5,144 nt of DNA. Origin: Bacteroidales bacterium. Its GTDB lineage: Bacteria > Bacteroidota > Bacteroidia > Bacteroidales > GCA-2711565. The position numbers and the translations under genes were made by a program. Of this stretch, positions 1-5,144 are shown piece by piece (the first letter of the stretch is position 1; each line of letters begins with the position of its first letter). The stretch lies in the NCBI GenBank assembly GCA_029938505.1, contig JAOZUV010000181.1, forward strand, positions 1-5,144, written 5' to 3'. The notes under the pieces were generated by a model that was not told the DNA's origin, did no database searches, and worked only from the letters and a program-made list of their open reading frames with translations.

Positions 1-59
1 GAAAGTCTACTCAAAGTATGAATGAAACGCTGAAATATTTTATTAAAAAATTAAAATAA
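1..59 (+). CDS. C-terminal tail of an upstream gene, possibly DHH-family phosphoesterase (NrnA-like)
   Basis: An open frame enters from the left edge (first whole codon at 3) and stops at TAA 57-59. It encodes 18 residues, KSTQSMNETLKYFIKKLK. The fragment is too short to identify firmly. From memory, Bacteroidota NrnA-like DHH/DHHA1 phosphoesterases (nanoRNase/pAp phosphatase) often end with a glycine-rich GGHxNAAGG motif, then a small S-rich turn and a final amphipathic helix of the type S-x-E-E-T-x-x-x-F. The pattern S-M-N-E-T-L-K-Y-F-I fits that last helix, but the diagnostic motif would lie outside the window. The frame is the same as that of the FKBP gene downstream, separated by this stop and nine codons, so the two genes are probably cotranscribed. 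That the tail is coding is likely; the family is a guess. Confidence 0.5.
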   Translation, partial: KSTQSMNETLKYFIKKLK

Positions 60-86
60 GTTATACCAATTAATTATCAAAACATT

Positions 87-1394
87 ATGAAAAAAATAGC
101 ACAACTATTATGCTTAATTGCGATTGCCCTAGTTTTAGCCTATTCATGCTCTTCGGAATATAAGGGTTATAAAAAATCTGAATCTGGAGCATATTATAAA
201 TTTTATGAACAAACTGCTAACGCAAAAATAAGAGAAGGCGACAATGTTACTTTTCATTTAAAATACTCAATAAATGATACTGTAATTTTTGATAGTGATA
301 AGCAACCAACTGCTAGAGTCACAATTCCAAAATCTAAGTACGCTGGAGATGTTTATGATTGTTTTAAATTAATGTCTCTTGGAGATAGTGCTAGCTTCAT
401 CCTTGAAGCTGATTCTTTCTTTCTTATTACAGCTAATATACCAGTTCCTTCCCACATTAAACCAAAAAGTAAATTATATGCAGATATTAAAATACTACAT
501 TTAGTTCCTAGAGAAAAAATGGAAGAAGAAAAAAATAAATATCTAGCAAAAATGAAAGAAGATGGAATTGAAGCAACTAAAAACTTTATGGAAAGCCATT
601 CTTCTTATTCAGAATTTATCGAAAATACAGGAATATATTTTAAAGAAATTACAAAAGGATCGGGCAAACAGGCAAATCCAACAGATTTTATTAGTTTAAA
701 ATATGAGTTATTCAACATTGATAACAAAATTATTTTTCGCACAAGGCCAACTGAAGATTTTGCTGTTGAATGCATGAGTAAAAATCAACATACTGAAGGA
801 TTTAATTTGATTATTTCCAAAATGAGAAAAGGGCAGAAAGCAACATTCTTCGTTCCATCTGATTTTGCTTATGGAGAAACAGGATTTTCTAAAAGCATTT
901 TACCCTATTTCCCAGTAATTTACATTATTGAAGTTACTGAAATAAGAACTAAAGAAGATTATATATTTTATAGACAAAATAAAGACAACCTTATTACTAA
1001 TACAGAAAATAAGAAAATTTCTGCTTTCTTAGAAGCGAATCAGATTAAAGAAACTCCTAGAGAAAGCGGATTATACTATATTGAAAGGAAAGAGGGTAGT
1101 GGCTCCTTTGTAAAAAAAGGCGACAATGTATTAGTACATTATACACTCTATAATTTGGATGGAAAAAAGATTGATTCTTCAGTAGATAGAGGAACTCCAT
1201 TACCATTAAAAGTTGGCGTGGGTCAAGTTATTGCGGGATGGGATGAGGCATTAACATTAATGAAAGTAGGTGGAAAAGCAACTTTGATTCTTCCTTCGAA
1301 AATAGCTTATGGTGATCGAAAACGTAGTGAAGATATTTTACCTTACACTCCATTACATTTCGAAGTAGAACTTATTGAAATTGTAAAAAAATAA
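87..1394 (+). CDS. Triple-FKBP-module lipoprotein, peptidyl-prolyl cis-trans isomerase
   Basis: Predicted envelope lipoprotein that would speed cis-trans isomerisation of proline bonds in exported proteins. Residues 1-20 form a lipoprotein signal (MKK, hydrophobic stretch, then LAYS before Cys21). Three FKBP-like modules follow, each opening with a similar turn: SESGAYY near 31, ENTGIYF near 179 and ESGLYY near 326, a spacing of about 147 residues. Module 3 (about 326-435) is nearly canonical: Tyr352, Asp363, the V381-I382-x-G-W385 motif, A407-Y408-G409 and FEVEL at 425-429; the usual Phe before Asp363 is Ile. Module 2 (179-287) keeps AYG at 261-263 but has EGF where GW is expected. Module 1 (31-140) keeps FDS near 68-70 but lacks both GW and AYG. 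Charged helical linkers join the modules. The ATG at 87 is the only good start, since an in-frame stop lies at 57-59; no Shine-Dalgarno is visible, as is usual in this phylum. GldI, the gliding-motility FKBP lipoprotein, is a single-domain relative, so that name is not applied. Confidence 0.9.
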   Translation: MKKIAQLLCLIAIALVLAYSCSSEYKGYKKSESGAYYKFYEQTANAKIREGDNVTFHLKYSINDTVIFDSDKQPTARVTIPKSKYAGDVYDCFKLMSLGDSASFILEADSFFLITANIPVPSHIKPKSKLYADIKILHLVPREKMEEEKNKYLAKMKEDGIEATKNFMESHSSYSEFIENTGIYFKEITKGSGKQANPTDFISLKYELFNIDNKIIFRTRPTEDFAVECMSKNQHTEGFNLIISKMRKGQKATFFVPSDFAYGETGFSKSILPYFPVIYIIEVTEIRTKEDYIFYRQNKDNLITNTENKKISAFLEANQIKETPRESGLYYIERKEGSGSFVKKGDNVLVHYTLYNLDGKKIDSSVDRGTPLPLKVGVGQVIAGWDEALTLMKVGGKATLILPSKIAYGDRKRSEDILPYTPLHFEVELIEIVKK

Positions 1395-1406
1395 AATGTA
1401 ATGGAT

Positions 1407-1452
1407 AATAATAAAAAACCCCTTACTGATAAGTAAGGGGTTTTTTATTATT
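1407..1452. terminator. Bidirectional intrinsic terminator between convergent genes
   Basis: Perfect inverted repeat. Bases 1407-1427 pair with 1432-1452 around a GATA loop, giving 21 uninterrupted base pairs. The core is aaaaaaccccttac at 1413-1426 against gtaaggggtttttt at 1433-1446. Read from either strand, a GC-containing stem is followed by a run of six T, so it can end transcripts of both the FKBP gene (stop at 1392-1394) and the minus-strand kinase. The outer A/T part of the right arm contains the kinase stop codon (1448-1450), so for that gene the hairpin begins inside the coding end. Confidence 0.9.
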
Positions 1453-2689
1453 TATGATGAACATAATCAATGAGTTTCACCAAATCTTTTGGTTTAAACG
1501 GCTTAGCCAGATATTCATTCATTCCAGCATTAATACACATTTTCCGATCACGTTCCATAACGTAAGCTGTTATTGCAATTATTTTTATATGTTCTTTTGC
1601 AGAACGGCTTTCTTCAATTTTTCTGATTTCATTGGTTGCTTCTAAACCATCCATCACTGGCATCTGTATATCCATTAAAACAAGGTCGTATTTATTTTCT
1701 TTAAACAAATTGACAGCTATTTTGCCATTCTCAGCAATATGAATATCATGACCTTCTTTTTTTAGAGTTGCCGTTGCAAATTTTTGATTTAATAAATTAT
1801 CTTCAACCAATAAAATAGAGAGACGCTCGCTTTTATGATCTATACCTTGATTTTTTGGAGGTAATTTCTTTGTGACAGTTTTCCCAATTCCAAATTCTGC
1901 AGTAAACCAGAAAGTAGATCCCTCTCCAACTTTACTTTCAACACCAATTTCACCATTCATAAGAGTAGTTAAGTTTTTGGCTATTACTAAGCCCAAACCT
2001 GTACCTCCATATTTACGAGTGGTTGTAGAATCAATTTGAGAAAAGGCTTGAAATAATTTTAATTTGTCCTCTTTTGAAATCCCAATTCCAGTATCAATTA
2101 TATTAAATTTGAAAACACCGATTTTTTCATCAATTCGAATAGGTTGAACATTAATTGTAACACTACCTTCTTTGGTATATTTAATCGCATTATTAGTGAG
2201 GTTTGTTATAATCTGTTTGAGTCGAATTTGGTCTCCAATCAGCCTAATAGGAACTCTGTCATCAATTTCAATATTCAGATTAATTCCTTTTCCTTTTGCT
2301 TTATTAGAAAGTAAATTTTTAACTGCATTCAATTCGTTAGAAAGGGTAAAACTTATATTTTCAAGTTTAAGTTGACCTGTTTCAATTCTTGATAAATCAA
2401 GGATATCATCAATAATAGTTAATAAATTATTTCCAGAAACATTTATGATATCAAGGAATTCTATTTGTTCATCCGTTAATTCAGTCTGTTTTAATACATT
2501 ATACATCCCAATAATTCCATTCATTGGAGTTCTTATTTCATGGCTAATATTTGCCAGAAACATCGATTTTAACTGATTTGCAGCATCATTTACTTCATTA
2601 GCTCTTTTAAGTTCAGTTTTAAGGTTTTGAACTTGTGTTTTAAGCTGTTCAATTTCTGCTAACAAATCATCAATTGATTTCTTATCCAT
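1448..2689 (-). CDS. Soluble hybrid histidine kinase (HisKA-HATPase-REC) without a sensor domain
   Basis: Predicted cytoplasmic hybrid sensor kinase of 413 residues. From the ATG at 2689, residues 1-45 form a short coiled coil (heptad-like [19 protein letters not shown]). HisKA follows with [10 protein letters not shown], phospho-acceptor His50. The HATPase domain (about 150-266) has the N box with Asn167, DTGIGI from 199 and GTGLGL from 229. A C-terminal receiver domain (about 290-411) has the acidic pair E296/D297, phospho-acceptor Asp340 in [10 protein letters not shown], Thr374 and Lys396. All catalytic residues are present, so it should autophosphorylate and pass phosphate to its own receiver. 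There is no membrane span, PAS, GAF, HPt or output domain. It starts 20 bases after the stop of the TPR kinase, so it is very likely in the same operon, and it ends at the shared terminator. An in-frame TTG at 2698 would add three residues, but ATG is preferred; neither has a clear Shine-Dalgarno. Its input may be a partner protein, perhaps the neighbouring kinase (inference). Confidence 0.93.
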   Translation of the reverse strand: MDKKSIDDLLAEIEQLKTQVQNLKTELKRANEVNDAANQLKSMFLANISHEIRTPMNGIIGMYNVLKQTELTDEQIEFLDIINVSGNNLLTIIDDILDLSRIETGQLKLENISFTLSNELNAVKNLLSNKAKGKGINLNIEIDDRVPIRLIGDQIRLKQIITNLTNNAIKYTKEGSVTINVQPIRIDEKIGVFKFNIIDTGIGISKEDKLKLFQAFSQIDSTTTRKYGGTGLGLVIAKNLTTLMNGEIGVESKVGEGSTFWFTAEFGIGKTVTKKLPPKNQGIDHKSERLSILLVEDNLLNQKFATATLKKEGHDIHIAENGKIAVNLFKENKYDLVLMDIQMPVMDGLEATNEIRKIEESRSAKEHIKIIAITAYVMERDRKMCINAGMNEYLAKPFKPKDLVKLIDYVHHK

Positions 2690-2709
2690 ATCATTCAATT
2701 CAAAAAGTT

Positions 2710-5144
2710 CTACTCTTTTCTGTTTCTTACAATTTCTAGTTGTTTATAAATGCTATTTATCATCTCGTTTTTATTTACTGGTTTAGGTATATAATCATCA
2801 AATCCAGCATCTAATAATCTTTCTTTATCTCCAGACATTGCATAGGCTGTTTGTGCTATAAAGGGAATATATTTGTATTCTTTCCATCGTTTTTTAACTT
2901 CATTCATCAATATAATTCCATCCCATGGAGCTGGTAAATTAATATCAAAAAGCATTACATCAAATATAGTTCCTTCATCGTATGCTTGTCCAATTATTTT
3001 GAGTGTTTCATCTCCATCAACTGCTAGAAAATTATTTGCAATTTTATTCAACATTTTACTCAATACAAGGCGATTCATGCGATCATCTTCCACAATAAAG
3101 ATATTAATTTTCTCTAAGCTTTCTTCGTCTATCTCAGAAATAATTTGTTTTCCTGCCAACTCCGTAACTTGAGTAATGCCATCTGTATCTACTTTAAGAT
3201 AAATTATAACGGTCGTTCCTGTTCCTTTTTTTGAATCAACAACAATATCTCCATTCATCAAATTAACAAGTCTTTTTGCTAATGGCAGACCCAATCCAGC
3301 CCCTTGATAAGTCCGTGAATACCCAAGACTTTCCTGCCTAAATGCTTCAAAAACATGATCTATATATTTTTGATCTATTCCTATACCTGTATCTTTTATT
3401 GAAATCGCAATTAGATTTTTTTCTGTATCAAAATCTGTAACAACATTAATAAAACCCTTATCAGTATATTTAACAGCATTGTCAATAATATCAGTAATCA
3501 CTTTAGTCAAATTATCTAAATCAGCCAATGCGTTAGGTATATCGTTATATTTAACATTGAACTTAATTCCTTTTTCATTTGACTTAAATTTAAATAATGC
3601 TGATACTTTTTCGATAACTTCATTAACAGGGCAGGAGCTAAGTTGAATTTCGATGTCATTTGCTTCAACTCGGCTAATATCAATAATATTATTTAGTAAA
3701 TTCAATAATCGATCACCACTCTCCTGAATTCCATTTGCATACTCATATAATTCTTGGTTCTCCATTAATGATAGCTCCGTAAGTAATAAATTAGAAAATC
3801 CGATGATACCATTCAAAGGTGTACGAATTTCGTGTGACATATTTGAAAGAAAAGCATTTTTAAGATAATTAGCATCTTTGGCCTTCTTAAGAGCTTTTTT
3901 TAATTCAACATCAATTTCCATTCGTTCATTTAATTCATTTTGAACTTCCTTAGTTTTTTGTGCAATGCTTTTGGATAATTCATCATCAAAATCTTTTACT
4001 TTCTTTTTAGCCTCTACCAAGTCTTTACTTTTAAGGCGTATTTCTTTATTAAATTCTTTTTTTGATTTTTTTACCCAAAACAATAAAGATCCTACTAAAG
4101 CCAAAAGAAATACAAACAAAATTAGACTTATAGTCATATATAACTCATGCTCTTTTTCTATTTTGGATAAATCAGTTGATAAATTAAATGAGTTAAGTTC
4201 TGCTTCAAGTTCATTTATTTCAAGTTTTAGTCGATAATTTTCATCAATTTTTTTATTTTGATTAAGGCGTTCTAATTTTTCAAACTTCTTATAATTTTCA
4301 GAGGAAATAGCAGCTAAACGAAATTGATTTGTTTTTGAATACAATTCAATGCAATGGCCATATAAATCTCTTAAAATTCCATAATCATTTGTTTTGGAAT
4401 ACTGAGAAAGCATTTCGTTATTGACATGAACCAAAGCTTTTACATATTTTTTTTGATGTATAAGAAAGTTAGTTAGTTCCTTTAGTGAGTATAATTTGCT
4501 TTCCAGGGATAAATTTTCAGCAAGCTTGAAAGCAGATTCAAAAGATTGTTGAGCTGATATAAAGTCACTTTTAATATTTAAAATATTAGCTTGTAAAATA
4601 TAATCTTCAAGTAAAGAGGATTGATTTTTATTGGATTTATGAATGAGAATTGCTGATTGAGAATATAAAAGAGCATTGGAATAATCCATCAATTTAAAAT
4701 AAGCGAGACTTAAGTTAGTGAATATTTCACCTGCAATACCTTCATTTGCGTGCTGTTGAGCCAAACCAAGACCTAATTTCAAATATTTAATTGTTGAATC
4801 TGGCAAATTAAGTTTTAGATAAGTTTTACCTACTGCCAACTCTAGCTCACCTTTTGTAGGTAGATATTCCTTAATATCAATAGCCATCATATAATATTCC
4901 AGTGCTTTATCATAGAGAGGTAATGAGAAATAAAATTTAGCTAAACTATATAAGGATTTAACTTCAAGCAATTTTTCTTGATTTTGAATTGAATAATTAT
5001 AAACAGCATTCAAAAGATTAAGATGAGATTTATTAAAATAATTAGATGATAATACAGAATCTAGTTTTTGATTCTGTATTATATAATGTAAAGTATTTTC
5101 AACAGGATTAATTTTATTAACTTCACAGTTAGCACTTAAAGTAA
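2710..5144 (-). CDS. TPR-sensor membrane hybrid histidine kinase (5' end beyond window)
   Basis: Partial: the frame is open to the right edge and contains no ATG in its first 43 codons, so the real start is outside. Residues here are numbered from the first whole codon (5140-5142); 810 are visible. The first residues, TLSANC, look like the end of a signal peptide (inference). About six TPR-like helical pairs cover 57-288, followed by a charged helix, one transmembrane segment near 335-357 ending in KKSKK, and a long coiled coil (359-423). The TPRs should therefore face the periplasm. HisKA carries [10 protein letters not shown] with His437; the HATPase (about 539-650) has Asn555 in the N box, DTGIGI from 584 and GAGLGL from 614. 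The receiver (about 679-799) has E685/D686, phospho-acceptor Asp733, Thr765 and Lys787, so all key residues are present. The Asp733 loop reads [10 protein letters not shown], one residue longer than the usual DIxMPxMDG. No HPt or DNA-binding domain is seen. The stop is TAG at 2710-2712, and a second hybrid kinase follows at once. The ligand is unknown; TPRs often bind proteins or peptides. Confidence 0.93.
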   Translation of the reverse strand, partial: TLSANCEVNKINPVENTLHYIIQNQKLDSVLSSNYFNKSHLNLLNAVYNYSIQNQEKLLEVKSLYSLAKFYFSLPLYDKALEYYMMAIDIKEYLPTKGELELAVGKTYLKLNLPDSTIKYLKLGLGLAQQHANEGIAGEIFTNLSLAYFKLMDYSNALLYSQSAILIHKSNKNQSSLLEDYILQANILNIKSDFISAQQSFESAFKLAENLSLESKLYSLKELTNFLIHQKKYVKALVHVNNEMLSQYSKTNDYGILRDLYGHCIELYSKTNQFRLAAISSENYKKFEKLERLNQNKKIDENYRLKLEINELEAELNSFNLSTDLSKIEKEHELYMTISLILFVFLLALVGSLLFWVKKSKKEFNKEIRLKSKDLVEAKKKVKDFDDELSKSIAQKTKEVQNELNERMEIDVELKKALKKAKDANYLKNAFLSNMSHEIRTPLNGIIGFSNLLLTELSLMENQELYEYANGIQESGDRLLNLLNNIIDISRVEANDIEIQLSSCPVNEVIEKVSALFKFKSNEKGIKFNVKYNDIPNALADLDNLTKVITDIIDNAVKYTDKGFINVVTDFDTEKNLIAISIKDTGIGIDQKYIDHVFEAFRQESLGYSRTYQGAGLGLPLAKRLVNLMNGDIVVDSKKGTGTTVIIYLKVDTDGITQVTELAGKQIISEIDEESLEKINIFIVEDDRMNRLVLSKMLNKIANNFLAVDGDETLKIIGQAYDEGTIFDVMLFDINLPAPWDGIILMNEVKKRWKEYKYIPFIAQTAYAMSGDKERLLDAGFDDYIPKPVNKNEMINSIYKQLEIVRNRKE
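5049..5082. repeat. 13-bp perfect inverted repeat inside the TPR kinase coding region
   Basis: ataatacagaatc at 5049-5061 is exactly complementary to gattctgtattat at 5070-5082, with an 8-base spacer (tagttttt). It lies in codons 21-32 of the visible part of the TPR kinase ([12 protein letters not shown]), near the 5' end of the gene. In the mRNA it could fold into an A/U-rich hairpin. No T run follows on either side, so it is not a terminator. It could be a weak attenuating or translation-modulating structure, or simply chance in AT-rich DNA. Confidence 0.4.

Noticed and set aside
60..86. Promoter for the FKBP gene
   Set aside because: No TAnnTTTG-like -7 element or paired -33 TTG is visible in these 27 bases or just upstream; cotranscription with the preceding gene is simpler.
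1454..1645. Open frame on the plus strand opposite the end of the soluble kinase
   Set aside because: It is antisense to conserved receiver-domain codons, its translation resembles no known family, and it has no start context. It is a shadow of the kinase gene.
2172..2375. Plus-strand open frame opposite the HATPase region, with a hydrophobic translation
   Set aside because: The hydrophobic look comes from reading AT-rich kinase codons in reverse complement; the opposite strand carries conserved catalytic motifs.
2873..3172. Plus-strand 99-residue open frame opposite the receiver of the TPR kinase
   Set aside because: It is antisense to an intact receiver domain, with serine/isoleucine-rich low-complexity translation and no recognisable motif.
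3965..4237. Plus-strand 90-residue open frame opposite the coiled coil and membrane span
   Set aside because: Its Ser/Phe-rich translation is what Lys/Glu-rich coiled-coil codons give when read backwards; there is no independent support.
5049..5082. Inverted repeat as a transcription terminator or insertion-element end
   Set aside because: It has no T run on either side, lies within an uninterrupted coding frame, and is not flanked by a transposase or target duplication.

Overview
The window is AT-rich (roughly 30% GC by eye) and gene-dense. It looks like a chromosomal segment of a member of the Bacteroidota. The evidence is the lipoprotein FKBP isomerase with a short lipobox, the TPR-sensor hybrid histidine kinase with a single membrane span (both common in that phylum), the A/T-rich start regions without Shine-Dalgarno sequences, and the compact spacing. 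The order cannot be fixed from the sequence. I see no mobile element, CRISPR array, tRNA or rRNA.

Layout. Bases 1-59 (+) hold the last 18 codons of an upstream gene, possibly a DHH-family phosphoesterase of the NrnA type. Its stop is followed after 27 bases by a 435-residue lipoprotein with three FKBP modules (87-1394, +). Only the C-terminal module keeps nearly all the residues expected of a working prolyl isomerase. A perfect palindrome at 1407-1452 lies between this gene and the convergent genes that follow, and reads as a bidirectional intrinsic terminator. On the minus strand two hybrid histidine kinases lie in tandem and are probably cotranscribed from a promoter beyond the right edge. 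The upstream one (2710-5144, cut by the window end) has TPR repeats, a membrane span, a coiled coil, HisKA, HATPase and REC. The downstream one (1448-2689) has a short coiled coil, HisKA, HATPase and REC, with no sensor domain.

How the genes work together. The two kinases share the HisKA-HATPase-REC plan, and only 20 bases separate the end of one from the likely start of the next. They plausibly form one signalling pathway in which the TPR kinase senses from the periplasmic side and the soluble kinase acts as a cytoplasmic partner. Neither carries an HPt or DNA-binding output domain, so the rest of the relay must lie elsewhere. The FKBP lipoprotein belongs to a separate, convergent transcription unit concerned with folding envelope proteins, and nothing in the sequence ties it to the kinases.

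I did not find a clearly new system. The most useful points are the graded decay of the three FKBP modules, the paired kinases without an output domain, the stop codon embedded in the shared terminator, and the fact that the TPR kinase frame runs off the right edge instead of starting at a TTG inside the window.
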